Assembly: GCF_016902445.1 (NCBI RefSeq)
Contig: NZ_JACSNX010000019.1
Span: forward strand, 1-52,437
Reading direction: 5' to 3'
Length of the DNA stretch: 52,437 bases
From: Oscillibacter valericigenes
GTDB lineage: Bacteria > Bacillota > Clostridia > Oscillospirales > Oscillospiraceae
Part shown: piece by piece, positions 33,367 through 41,915 of the stretch
Numbering within the stretch: the first letter of the stretch is position 1
Layout: the number at the start of each line of letters is the position of its first letter
Notes under the pieces: generated by a model
Database searches by the model: none
Seen by the model: the letters and a program-made list of their open reading frames with translations, nothing else
Told to the model about the DNA's origin: nothing
Made by a program: the position numbers and the translations under genes

Positions 33367-33945
33367 ATGGCGAAGATCGTTTTGGCCTCCGGCTCTCCCC
33401 GGCGGCAGGAGCTGCTGCAGCGCATCGGCATCACGGACTTTGACGTCCGGGTGCCTCAGACGGAGGAGACGTATCCCGCCGGCCTCTCCCCCCGGGAGAC
33501 GGTGGAGTACATCTCCCGGGAGAAGTCCGACGCGGCCGCCGCCCTCTGCGCACCGGACGAGATCGTCATCACCGCGGACACCATGGTGTTTCTGGACGAC
33601 GCGCGTCTGGGCAAACCCGCCGATGAGGCAGACGCCCTGCGGATGCTGACGGCCCTTCAGGGCCGCCGGCACACGGTGTGTACCGGCGTCACTGTCCGCC
33701 GGGGGGATGAGATCCTGACGGAGAGCGAGTCCACCGACGTGTATTTCCGCCCCGCTGCGGAGGCGGAGCTCCGGGGCTACATCCGCACCGGCGAGCCCAT
33801 GGACAAGGCCGGGGCTTACGGCGTCCAGGGCCTGGGTGCCTTGCTGGTGGAGCGGCTGGACGGGGACTTTTTCAATGTGATGGGGCTGCCGGTCCTGCGG
33901 CTGAGCCGGATGCTGGAGCGATTCGGCGTCCGCTTCTTCCACTGA
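33367..33945 (+). CDS. maf: Maf family nucleotide pyrophosphatase
   Basis: A 192-aa Maf protein, a pyrophosphatase for dTTP/UTP and modified nucleotides, linked in Firmicutes to division and septum control. It starts with the family motif LASGSPRRQELL, has ADTMVFLDD in the middle, and AGAYGVQGLGALLVERLDGDFFNVMGLP near the end, shown here by its landmarks AGAYGVQG and NVMGLP. It directly precedes mreC-mreD, the classical maf-mre gene order, and together with dut may form one transcript. Confidence 0.94.
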   Translation: MAKIVLASGSPRRQELLQRIGITDFDVRVPQTEETYPAGLSPRETVEYISREKSDAAAALCAPDEIVITADTMVFLDDARLGKPADEADALRMLTALQGRRHTVCTGVTVRRGDEILTESESTDVYFRPAAEAELRGYIRTGEPMDKAGAYGVQGLGALLVERLDGDFFNVMGLPVLRLSRMLERFGVRFFH

Positions 33946-33967
33946 CCACGGATCAGGAGGGTTTTCT

Positions 33968-34807
33968 GTGAAGAAATTTTTCAGGGAGCACGGCATCTGG
34001 GTCCTGTTTGCCACGGCGGTGATCTCCGTGGCGCTGGCTCTCATGTCCTTTTTCTCCAATACCTCCTCCCCCCTGTCCAATCTGGCGGGGATCATCGCGT
34101 CTCCCTTCCGGTCCGCCTACACGGCGGTCGCAGACTGGATCTCAGACAAGCAGAACTACTACCAGGACGTCACCGCGCTGGAAGAGGAGAACGCCGCCCT
34201 GAAGCGGGAAAACGCCATTCTCCGGGCGAAGAATCGGCTGGCGGAGACGAACAACGAGGAGAACGCCCGCCTCCGGCAGCTTTTGAACCTGCGGCCCCAG
34301 AATTACGATCTGGAGCTGGAGACCGCCGCTGTCACAGAGCGGAGCGTCACCAACTGGTCCTCCTCTCTGACGCTGAATGTGGGCACCGACCACGGTGTGG
34401 AGGTGGGGGACTGCGTCATCGACGAGACCTATGCCCTGGTGGGCGTGGTCAGCACGGTGGGGCTGAACTGGTGCACCGTCCTCACCATCGTGGACACCGA
34501 TACCTCTCTGGGCGCCCAGGTGTTCCGCACCAACGACCTGGGCCTGGCGGTGGGCGACTTCTCCCTGATGCGGGAGAACCGCCTGCGGCTGGACTATCTT
34601 CCGGCGGACTGCCAGCTGCTGGGCGGTGACCTGGTGGTCACCTCCGGCCTGGGAGGCTACTATCCCCCGGACCTCTCCATCGGCACGGTGGAAGAGGTCC
34701 AGCTGAGCGACTCCGGCGCCTCCTCCTATGCGGTGCTGGTGCCGGAGGCGGACTTCGACCAGCTTGTGGAGGTCTTTGTCATCAAATCCTTTGATATCCA
34801 GACCTGA
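33968..34807 (+). CDS. mreC: Rod shape-determining protein MreC
   Basis: Scaffold of the elongasome, 279 aa. It has a short cytoplasmic start, one membrane helix (about 10-30), a coiled coil (about 58-95, LEEENAALKRENAILRAKN) and the extracellular beta domain, with landmarks GVEVGDCVIDE and VVTSGLGGYYPPDL. The start is GTG at 33968 with AGGAGGG 7 nt upstream. mreD follows after 41 bp, which include a small GAGCG/CGCTC hairpin. mreB is not in the window. Confidence 0.93.
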   Translation: MKKFFREHGIWVLFATAVISVALALMSFFSNTSSPLSNLAGIIASPFRSAYTAVADWISDKQNYYQDVTALEEENAALKRENAILRAKNRLAETNNEENARLRQLLNLRPQNYDLELETAAVTERSVTNWSSSLTLNVGTDHGVEVGDCVIDETYALVGVVSTVGLNWCTVLTIVDTDTSLGAQVFRTNDLGLAVGDFSLMRENRLRLDYLPADCQLLGGDLVVTSGLGGYYPPDLSIGTVEEVQLSDSGASSYAVLVPEADFDQLVEVFVIKSFDIQT

Positions 34808-34848
34808 GCGCATCCGCTCGGCGTCTTTTTCGGAAAGGAGGTCCCGCC

Positions 34849-35361
34849 TTGCTGGCGCGCAATGAGACGATCTTCAAATGGGCCCTGTACGCCGGGGCCA
34901 CCGCAGTGTTCTTCCTGCTGCAGGGCGGCGTGCTCCAGCGGATCAGCCTCTGGGGCGTCATCCCCTTTGTCTTTCCCATCCTGGTGGCTGTGGTGGGGAT
35001 GTATGAAGGGCCGCTTCCCGGCTCTGTCTACGGACTGACGGTCGGGGTGCTCTGCGATCTGCTGCTGCCGGCCTTTATCCCCTGTTTCTACACGCTGGTC
35101 TTCCCGGCAGTCGGACTGTGCGCGGCGCTGGTCTCCCAAAACCTGCTGCCGGCCGGCTTCCTCTGTGCCGCCGTCACCTCTGTCACCGGCTTTTTCTTCA
35201 CAGACCTGTTCCACTGCTTTTTGCTGTGGGCCCGGGGGCAGAACGCCTGGGCTGCCGGCGCCCGCCTTTTCGCACAGGAGGTCGGTGTCTCCATCCTGCT
35301 GATCATCCCGGTGGTGCTGCTGTTTTCCGCTGTATTCCGCCGGACCCATCTGGACGACTAA
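34849..35361 (+). CDS. mreD: Rod shape-determining protein MreD
   Basis: A polytopic membrane protein of 170 aa with five or six hydrophobic segments, typical of MreD. It includes the early LQGGVLQRISLWGVIPFVFP and GLTVGVLCDLLLP segments. The start is TTG at 34849: AAAGGAGG lies 7 nt upstream and no ATG is nearby until the sixth codon. It sits between mreC and PBP2, as usual. Confidence 0.9.
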   Translation: MLARNETIFKWALYAGATAVFFLLQGGVLQRISLWGVIPFVFPILVAVVGMYEGPLPGSVYGLTVGVLCDLLLPAFIPCFYTLVFPAVGLCAALVSQNLLPAGFLCAAVTSVTGFFFTDLFHCFLLWARGQNAWAAGARLFAQEVGVSILLIIPVVLLFSAVFRRTHLDD

Positions 35362-35373
35362 GAAGGAGTACCC

Positions 35374-37581
35374 ATGGATCAAAAGCAACCCCGCAACCTT
35401 CGCCTGTATATCCTGGCAGGCCTGTTCCTCGCCGTGATGGCGGTGTTTCTGGGCGTCTTGTATGACACCCAGGTCAACGATTACGAAACTTATTACGCCA
35501 GCTCCGTCCGCAGCATTGCCCGGTCGGAGCCGGTGGAGGCCGCCCGGGGCAACATCACCGACCGCAACGGAAAAGTTCTGGTGTCCAGCCGGTCCTCCTA
35601 TAATCTGACGTTCGACGCCTCGCTGCTGGACGACGGCGAGGATGCCAACGAGGCCATCCTGCGCCTGCTGCAGCTGTGTCAGAGCCGGGGGATCAGCTGG
35701 GCGGATTACCTGCCCATCACCCGCACCTCTCCCTTCTCCTATCAGCTGGATTCCCTCGGCAGCACGGACAAGGGCCGCTTTCTCACCTATCTGAAAAGCC
35801 TGGACGAAGCGGCTGACGCCCTGGGGGACTATCTGCTGGCGCACCCCTCCCTGCTGGAGACCGTGGATGAGGACGGGGACCGCAGCAATCCCGCTGACGA
35901 CATCCTGGAGGATGAGCGGCTGGACACGGACCGCAAAAAGGCCGATGCCCTGCTGGAGAAGCTGACCTCGGATCAGCTGACGGATACGCTGCTCACGCGC
36001 TCCGGCCTCTCCGCCACCCGCCTGATCGCCCAGATGCAGGAGGATTTCGGCCTCTCCGCCGCCTTTTCCGTGGAGGAAGCCCGGCTGGTGCTGGGCATCC
36101 AGTACGAGATCCGCAGCCGGAATCTCTCCAATGCAGAGGCCTATGTGCTGGCGGAGGATGTGGACGTGGAGCTGATCTCCCTGCTGAACGACGGAGACTA
36201 CGCCGGCGCCAAGATCACCCCCTCCTCCGTCCGGGAGTACGAGACGACCTACGGGGCGCATATCCTGGGATATCTGGGCAGCATCGGCAGCCCGGAGGAG
36301 AAGGAGGCCCTGGGCGAGGGCTACGCCTGGGACGACTATGTGGGAAAGTCCGGTGTGGAGGCTGCCTTTGAATCCTACCTGAAGGGCAGCGACGGCGTCC
36401 GGGTGGTGTCCATGAACGAGGAGGGCAAGATCACCGGCGAGTACTACTCCACCGAGCCGGTTCCCGGCAACACGGTGGAGCTGACCATCGACCTGGACCT
36501 CCAGCAGGCAGCGGAGGACGCCCTGGCCGCCACCATCACGGCAATGAATGAAAGCGACCCCGTGGAATCCCGCGGCGGTGCCGCTGTGGTGCTGGACGTG
36601 GACACCCGGGAGGTCCTGGCCATGGCCTCCTATCCCACTTACGATCTGGCCACCTTCCGGCAGAGTGACATTTACGCTGCCCTGAACGCCGACCCCAACC
36701 GCCCCTTCAACAACCGGGCCACCCAGGGCCGTTATGCCCCCGGCTCCACCATCAAGCCTCTGACGGCCGTGGCGGCGCTGGAGGAGGGGCTCATCTCCCC
36801 CACCGAGCGGATCCGCACGCCCTACCGCTGGTACTATCCCAACGACCCCACCCACAGCTATATCAACTGCGCCGGCGGTGACCATGGCCGCCTGAATATC
36901 ACGGAGGCCATCACCCGGTCCTGCAACTACTTCTTCGCCGAGATGGGCTATGAGCTGGGGATGGACACCTATCTGGAATATCTTCAGGCATTCGGACTGG
37001 GAGAGCATACCGATATCGAGATCGGCGACGCCGCCGGGACCCTCCCGGAAAACCCGGAGGGGCAGGACCGGGCCCCCTGGGCCGCTTTCGGCCAGGCCAA
37101 CCAGGCCTACACGCCGCTGCAGCTGGCCAACTACATCGCCACGCTGGTCTCCGGCGGGGAATTCTGCCAGCCCCATCTGCTGAAGGCCGTAAAGACCTAT
37201 GACAATACGGAAGTGGTGACTGTGGGCGAGACCAAGCCGGAGCGGGTGGTCTCCATTTCCGACTCCACGCTGCATGCCGTGAAGAGAGGCATGCTGGGCT
37301 ACACCCAGCCCGGCGGCTCTGTGTACAACGCCTTCCGGAACTGCGTGGTCACCGCCGGCGCCAAGACAGGCACCTCTCAGCTGGGCGGTGATCAGACGGA
37401 AAACGGCGTGTTCGTCTGCTTCGCCCCCTATGACGACCCTGAGATCGCCGTTGCCATCGTCATCGAGCACGCCACCTGGGGCGCCAATGTGGCCTCCACC
37501 GGTGTGGCGATCCTCAACGCCTACTTCTCCGCCGATACGAACACCAGTTCCGTCACCGGCGAAAATCAACTGCTTCCCTAA
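35374..37581 (+). CDS. mrdA: Penicillin-binding protein 2 (transpeptidase MrdA)
   Basis: A class B PBP of 735 aa for cell elongation. One membrane helix (about 9-30) anchors the protein. A dimerisation/pedestal domain (about 50-320) precedes the transpeptidase domain, which has the nucleophile motif APGSTIKP, the SxN triad SCN and the KTG motif AKTGTSQ. The pedestal domain is longer than in Escherichia coli PBP2, as in other Clostridia. ATG at 35374 follows AAGGAG, 12 bp after mreD; the gene completes the mreCD-mrdA elongation module. Confidence 0.94.
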   Translation: MDQKQPRNLRLYILAGLFLAVMAVFLGVLYDTQVNDYETYYASSVRSIARSEPVEAARGNITDRNGKVLVSSRSSYNLTFDASLLDDGEDANEAILRLLQLCQSRGISWADYLPITRTSPFSYQLDSLGSTDKGRFLTYLKSLDEAADALGDYLLAHPSLLETVDEDGDRSNPADDILEDERLDTDRKKADALLEKLTSDQLTDTLLTRSGLSATRLIAQMQEDFGLSAAFSVEEARLVLGIQYEIRSRNLSNAEAYVLAEDVDVELISLLNDGDYAGAKITPSSVREYETTYGAHILGYLGSIGSPEEKEALGEGYAWDDYVGKSGVEAAFESYLKGSDGVRVVSMNEEGKITGEYYSTEPVPGNTVELTIDLDLQQAAEDALAATITAMNESDPVESRGGAAVVLDVDTREVLAMASYPTYDLATFRQSDIYAALNADPNRPFNNRATQGRYAPGSTIKPLTAVAALEEGLISPTERIRTPYRWYYPNDPTHSYINCAGGDHGRLNITEAITRSCNYFFAEMGYELGMDTYLEYLQAFGLGEHTDIEIGDAAGTLPENPEGQDRAPWAAFGQANQAYTPLQLANYIATLVSGGEFCQPHLLKAVKTYDNTEVVTVGETKPERVVSISDSTLHAVKRGMLGYTQPGGSVYNAFRNCVVTAGAKTGTSQLGGDQTENGVFVCFAPYDDPEIAVAIVIEHATWGANVASTGVAILNAYFSADTNTSSVTGENQLLP

Positions 37582-37595
37582 GGAGATCTGTCCCC

Positions 37596-39464
37596 ATGAG
37601 CGAACCCTTTGTCTTTGACCCCCGCTGTGACCTGTGCAAGGAGCCCTTCGGCGCTGCGGTCTGCGGCACAGCGGTCACCTTTCACTGCCGTCCCCTGGCC
37701 TCGGAGCATTTCTCTCACTGTGCGCTGGTCGCTGTCTGTGAGTTCTCCGGCACCCGGCAGGAGCTGGAGCTGTCCCTGGAGGGCCCTGCCGGCGAGCGGA
37801 TCTGTTTTTCCGGCGTCTTCAGTGCCCCGCCCCAGCCGGAGCTGGTCTGGTATCACTTCCGCTTCTGGCGGGAGGACGGCACCGGCTGTGTTCTGGATAA
37901 GACCGGCTACCGCAGCGACGGGGAGACAGATCCCTGGCAGCTGACGGTCTACCGGGAAAGCCGCACGCCGGGCTGGTTCGGCGCCGGCGTGACTTACCAA
38001 ATTTTTCCAGACCGCTTCTGCCGCCTGTCTGTGCCGAATCCGGACGGGCTGGTGGGCCGCCGCTGGGTCCATCAGGACTGGGACGACACGCCGGAGTGGC
38101 GGCCGGACCCGGACGGTGAGATCCGCAACCGGGACTTTTTCGGCGGCTCCCTGACGGGGATCACGTCGAAGCTGGACGATTTGAAGGCCCTGGGCGTCAC
38201 CACCCTGTACCTGTGCCCCATTTTTGAGTCCGCCTCCAACCACCGCTACAATACGGCGGACTATACGAAGATCGATCCCATGCTGGGGACCGAGGACGAT
38301 TTCCGTGCCCTCTGCGCCCAGGCGAAGGAGCGGGGCATGCGGGTGATCCTGGACGGTGTGTTCAACCACACCGGCTCTCAGAGCGTCTATTTCAATGCAG
38401 ACGGCTGGTATCCCACCCTGGGCGCCGCCCAGAGTCAGGACTCTCCCTGGTACAGCTGGTACCGCTTCCTCCACTGGCCGGACTCCTATGACTCCTGGTG
38501 GGGCATCCACACCCTGCCGGCAGTGGAGGAGTCGGCCCCCTCCTACGTGGACTTTATCATTGATGGGGAGAACTCCATCATCCGCCGGTGGCTGCGGGCC
38601 GGAGCCTCCGGCTGGCGGCTGGACGTGGCGGATGAGCTGCCGGACTGGTTTCTGGTGAAGATCCGTGCCGCCATGGAGGAGACCGCCCCGGACAGCGTTC
38701 TCATCGGCGAGGTGTGGGAAGATGGCTCCAACAAGATCTCCTACTCCCAGCGGCGGCAGTATCTGCTGGGCAGCGAGACCCACGGGCTGATGAACTATCC
38801 CTTCCGCACCGCTCTGCTGGCCTATCTCCGCGGCGGCGACGCCGATGATTTCCGGGAGGCCATGGAGACCCTGCGGGAGAACTATCCTCCGGCGGCGTTC
38901 TATTCCGCCATGAATTTTCTAGGCACCCATGACACTCCCCGCATCCTGACGCTTCTGGGTACGGACCATACGCCGGAGAGCAAGGCGGACCGGGCGGACT
39001 ACCGCCTGCTCCCCTGGGAGCGGAGCAGGGCTGCGGCAAAGCTGCGGCTGGCATCTCTGGTGCTGTTCACCTTTCCCGGCTCCCCGATGATCTATTACGG
39101 AGACGAGGCCGGGATGGAGGGCTTTGAGGACCCCCTGAACCGCGGGACCTATCCCTGGGGCCATGAGGACCGGGATCTTCTTGCCTGGTTCTCCCGGTTG
39201 GGTGCTCTCCGGAACGGCTACCCTGTCCTGCAGACCGGGGCGCTCCGCTGGCTCTGTACGGCAGGTCCCCTGCTGGCCTTTGCCAGAGAGGACGGGCAGG
39301 TGCGGCTGGTGACGGCCGTGAATGCCTCAGATTCCCCCTGTTCTCTGGAGCTTCCCTGGGCTGCCGATTCCGCGCAGGATCTTCTCTCCGGCAGCTCTTT
39401 TGCCCCTGATGCCGGACGGCTCGTTCTGGAGCTTCCCCCCCGGGGCTGTCTGCTGCTTTCCTGA
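37596..39464 (+). CDS. GH13 alpha-amylase/neopullulanase-like glycosidase
   Basis: A 622-aa cytoplasmic glycoside hydrolase of family 13. An N-terminal beta-domain (about 1-125) like those of cyclomaltodextrinases precedes the (beta/alpha)8 barrel. Catalytic regions are DGVFNHTG (region I), GWRLDVADE (region II, nucleophile Asp), LIGEVWED (region III, acid/base Glu) and FLGTHDTPR (region IV, Asp). There is no signal peptide, so it acts on internal or imported maltodextrins. ATG follows AAGGAG 14 bp after mrdA. Its terminator contains a parS site. Confidence 0.93.
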   Translation: MSEPFVFDPRCDLCKEPFGAAVCGTAVTFHCRPLASEHFSHCALVAVCEFSGTRQELELSLEGPAGERICFSGVFSAPPQPELVWYHFRFWREDGTGCVLDKTGYRSDGETDPWQLTVYRESRTPGWFGAGVTYQIFPDRFCRLSVPNPDGLVGRRWVHQDWDDTPEWRPDPDGEIRNRDFFGGSLTGITSKLDDLKALGVTTLYLCPIFESASNHRYNTADYTKIDPMLGTEDDFRALCAQAKERGMRVILDGVFNHTGSQSVYFNADGWYPTLGAAQSQDSPWYSWYRFLHWPDSYDSWWGIHTLPAVEESAPSYVDFIIDGENSIIRRWLRAGASGWRLDVADELPDWFLVKIRAAMEETAPDSVLIGEVWEDGSNKISYSQRRQYLLGSETHGLMNYPFRTALLAYLRGGDADDFREAMETLRENYPPAAFYSAMNFLGTHDTPRILTLLGTDHTPESKADRADYRLLPWERSRAAAKLRLASLVLFTFPGSPMIYYGDEAGMEGFEDPLNRGTYPWGHEDRDLLAWFSRLGALRNGYPVLQTGALRWLCTAGPLLAFAREDGQVRLVTAVNASDSPCSLELPWAADSAQDLLSGSSFAPDAGRLVLELPPRGCLLLS

Positions 39465-39469
39465 CACCG

Positions 39470-39507
39470 GACGGATGTTTCACGTGAAACATCCGTCTTT
39501 CTTTTTT
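39470..39507 (+). promoter_or_regulatory. parS site 1 inside a terminator-like hairpin
   Basis: The 16-bp consensus TGTTTCACGTGAAACA (39476-39491) is perfect. Six more flanking base pairs make a 28-bp perfect palindrome (39470-39497), followed by TTTCTTTTTTT, 5 bp after the amylase stop. The element therefore looks like both a ParB-binding site and the amylase terminator. Confidence 0.95.
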
Positions 39508-39512
39508 TCCGC

Positions 39513-39528
39513 TGTTTCACGTGAAACA
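39513..39528. promoter_or_regulatory. parS site 2
   Basis: A second perfect TGTTTCACGTGAAACA, 37 bp from the first (centre to centre), upstream of the parA promoter. It is the loading site for ParB and may also modulate parAB expression. Confidence 0.97.
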
Positions 39529-39554
39529 TTTCCCGCGGTTTTTCTCTTTTTGCC

Positions 39555-39583
39555 TTGCATGTGCCGGGATGCCTTGTTATAAT
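39555..39583 (+). promoter_or_regulatory. parA promoter
   Basis: TTGCAT (39555-39560), a 17-bp spacer and a consensus TATAAT (39578-39583) lie about 55 bp before parA, just downstream of the two parS sites. Confidence 0.85.
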
Positions 39584-39638
39584 AGATATCTGCAAGCATT
39601 TCCTGTTCACACGGTATGTTCAGAAAGTAGGTGCCTTT

Positions 39639-40397
39639 GTGGCAAAAACCATCGCAATCGTCAATCAAAAGGGCGGCGTCGGAAAAACGACCACCTGTGT
39701 CAACCTGGCTGCGGCCCTGACAGAGGCCGGGCAGCGGGTCCTGCTCTGTGATTTCGATCCCCAGGCCAATTCCACCTCCGGCATGGGCGTGGACAAGACC
39801 GTCTCCAAGGGCGTCTATGACGCCCTCATCGGTGAGATCCCGGTGGAGGATGCCGTCGTCCACACGAAATACGGCGACGTTCTTCCCTCCAACAAGGCCC
39901 TGGCCGGGGCGGGCGTGGAGCTGATCGCCATGGACCGCCGGGAGTTCCTGCTGAAGGACGCGCTGGCCCGGCTCAAGGACCGTTATGACTTTCTTTTTAT
40001 TGACTGCCCGCCCTCTCTGGAGCTGCTGACGCTGAACGCGCTCTGTGCCGCAGACTCCATTCTGGTGCCGGTCCAGGGGGAATACTACGCCCTGGAGGGT
40101 CTCAGCGACCTGATGAACACGGTGCGGATCGTCCGCCGTTCCCTGAACCCGCAGCTGGAGCTGGACGGCGTCCTGCTGACCATGTTCGACGGGCGCACCA
40201 ATCTGGCCCTGCAGGTGGCGGAGGAAGTGAAGCACTACTTCCCCGGCAAGGTCTACGCCACGGTGATCCCCCGGAATGTGCGCCTCAGCGAGGCGCCCAG
40301 CCACGGCAAGCCCATCACCGCCTATGACCGGACCTCCCGCGGCGCGGAGGCCTATACCGCCTTTGCGGCGGAGTTCCTGAAAAAGCAAAGTGCCTGA
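39639..40397 (+). CDS. parA: Chromosome partitioning ATPase ParA (Soj)
   Basis: A deviant-Walker ParA ATPase of 252 aa that segregates origins together with ParB and parS. Walker A is QKGGVGKTTT (residues 10-19), Walker A' is LLCDFDPQANST, and Walker B is FLFIDCPPSLELLTLNAL, here noted by its core IDCPPS. The start is GTG at 39639 with AGTAGGTG upstream; the longer in-frame reading begins inside the promoter. parB follows 24 bp downstream. Confidence 0.96.
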   Translation: MAKTIAIVNQKGGVGKTTTCVNLAAALTEAGQRVLLCDFDPQANSTSGMGVDKTVSKGVYDALIGEIPVEDAVVHTKYGDVLPSNKALAGAGVELIAMDRREFLLKDALARLKDRYDFLFIDCPPSLELLTLNALCAADSILVPVQGEYYALEGLSDLMNTVRIVRRSLNPQLELDGVLLTMFDGRTNLALQVAEEVKHYFPGKVYATVIPRNVRLSEAPSHGKPITAYDRTSRGAEAYTAFAAEFLKKQSA

Positions 40398-40421
40398 TTC
40401 TCTCTGGAAAGGAGCGTTCCC

Positions 40422-41303
40422 ATGGCATCCAAGAAACCCTCCGGACTTGGCCGGGGCCTCGGCGCCCTGCTGGGCGACGACGTCCTGAAGGCCGAGACCA
40501 CCGGAAGCCTCTACCTCCCCATCGCCCAGGTGGAGAGCTGTTCCTCCCAGCCCCGGAAGCATTTTGACGAGGCCGCGCTGGCCGAGCTGGCCGACTCCAT
40601 CCGGGAGCACGGCATCATCCAGCCCCTCACCGTCCGCAAGCTGGCCTCCGGCTACTATCAGATCATCGCCGGCGAGCGCCGCTGGCGGGCTGCCCGCCTG
40701 GCCGGGCTGCAGGAGGTCCCTGTCATCGTCATGGAGGCCGACGACCGCAAGGCGGCTGAGCTGGCCATGATTGAAAACCTCCAGCGGGAGGACCTGAACC
40801 CCATGGAGGAGGCCGCCGGCTTCCGATCCCTCATCGAGACATATCACATGACCCAGGAGGAGGCAGCCCAGCGTGTGGGCAAGTCCCGCAGCACCGTCAC
40901 CAATGCCCTCCGGCTGCTGAATCTCACCCCCTCTGTGGCCAAGCTGGTGGAGGAGGACCGTCTCTCCGCCGGTCACGCCCGGGCGCTGCTGCCCCTCTCC
41001 CCTGCCCTGCAGGAGAAGGCCGCCAGCGCGATCCTCGCCGGCGGACTGTCCGTCCGGCAGACAGAAGCCCTGGCCAAGCGCCTGGCTGCGGAGCCGAAGG
41101 CGCCAAAGCCCGCAGACCTCGGAGCCGTGGACTATGCGGCCGAAGCCCAGAAGGAGCTGAGCTCCAAGCTGGGCCGGGGCGTCCGGATCGTCACCGGCCG
41201 GAAAAAGGGCCGGATCGAGCTGGAATACTACGGCATCGATGACCTGAACGACCTTCTGGAGGCTCTGGCGCTCCTCCGCTCCAAAAAACAGGAAACACCC
41301 TGA
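40422..41303 (+). CDS. parB: Chromosome partitioning protein ParB (Spo0J)
   Basis: A CTP-dependent DNA clamp of 293 aa that loads at parS. It starts with the basic GLGRGLGALLG motif, which stimulates the ParA ATPase. The N-terminal domain has GERRWRAARLAG (CTP box) and ENLQREDLNPMEEA; the HTH contains KSRSTVTNALRLLNL, the parS-specific form; and a C-terminal dimerisation domain ends the protein. Three parS sites flank the operon. ATG follows AAAGGAGC. Confidence 0.96.
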   Translation: MASKKPSGLGRGLGALLGDDVLKAETTGSLYLPIAQVESCSSQPRKHFDEAALAELADSIREHGIIQPLTVRKLASGYYQIIAGERRWRAARLAGLQEVPVIVMEADDRKAAELAMIENLQREDLNPMEEAAGFRSLIETYHMTQEEAAQRVGKSRSTVTNALRLLNLTPSVAKLVEEDRLSAGHARALLPLSPALQEKAASAILAGGLSVRQTEALAKRLAAEPKAPKPADLGAVDYAAEAQKELSSKLGRGVRIVTGRKKGRIELEYYGIDDLNDLLEALALLRSKKQETP

Positions 41304-41323
41304 TCCCGAAAGGACGGTAGACC

Positions 41324-41866
41324 ATGAAATTCGAAAAACGCAGCGGCGGTGAAGCGGAGGCCCCATCTCCCGCCCCGGAGGACAAGCCCTCCGGGAAGAA
41401 GCCCGTTGTGATCTATATTATGATCCTGTTCATTGTGGCCTTCCTGCTGATGGCCCTGTCCTTCCTGATGCACCAGCGCAGCAATTCCGAGGTTCTGGGC
41501 GAGCTGCAGGACTCCGTCAGCGCCATGCAGGAGATCCAGACCACGCAGGATGCGCTGCTGGACCTGCAGGGCCAGCTGGATGACGCCCAGGACACCATCG
41601 ATGAACTGGAGAGCCAGGCGGAAGCATCCAGCCAGGAGCTGACGGACGCACAGCAGGAAGCCGAGGCCCTTTTGGCCCTGTACACCCTGCAGCAGCAATA
41701 CTCCGCCGGCGACCTGGCCGGCTGTCAGGCCAGCATCGAGGCCTTTGAGGCCAACGGCTACGCAGCCGCCCTGCCGGATACGGCGGGCGAGGGGATCACA
41801 CCGCCTGCGCAGCGGTACGCCCAGCTGAAGGATGCCGTGGAATCCCGCACAGCAGCCGCCCATTGA
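41324..41866 (+). CDS. Membrane-anchored coiled-coil protein downstream of parB
   Basis: Unrecognised protein of 180 aa. A disordered, charged N-terminus (about 1-25) is followed by a single membrane helix (about 27-48, VVIYIMILFIVAFLLMALSF). Then comes a long Gln/Glu/Ala-rich coiled coil (about 55-115) and a small helical C-terminus. By charge, the coiled coil should lie outside the membrane. It begins 20 bp after parB with AAAGGACGG as ribosome site and so is the third gene of the par operon, with a parS right after its stop. Its role, possibly envelope or division related, is not known. Confidence 0.82.
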   Translation: MKFEKRSGGEAEAPSPAPEDKPSGKKPVVIYIMILFIVAFLLMALSFLMHQRSNSEVLGELQDSVSAMQEIQTTQDALLDLQGQLDDAQDTIDELESQAEASSQELTDAQQEAEALLALYTLQQQYSAGDLAGCQASIEAFEANGYAAALPDTAGEGITPPAQRYAQLKDAVESRTAAAH

Positions 41867-41870
41867 CCGC

Positions 41871-41886
41871 CGTTTCACGTGAAACC
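41871..41886. promoter_or_regulatory. parS site 3
   Basis: CGTTTCACGTGAAACC keeps the 14-bp core GTTTCACGTGAAAC; only the outermost pair differs from sites 1 and 2. It lies in the 49-bp gap between the coiled-coil gene and serS. Confidence 0.92.
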
Positions 41887-41915
41887 ATCAACTTACGTTT
41901 AAGGAGAGAGAAACC

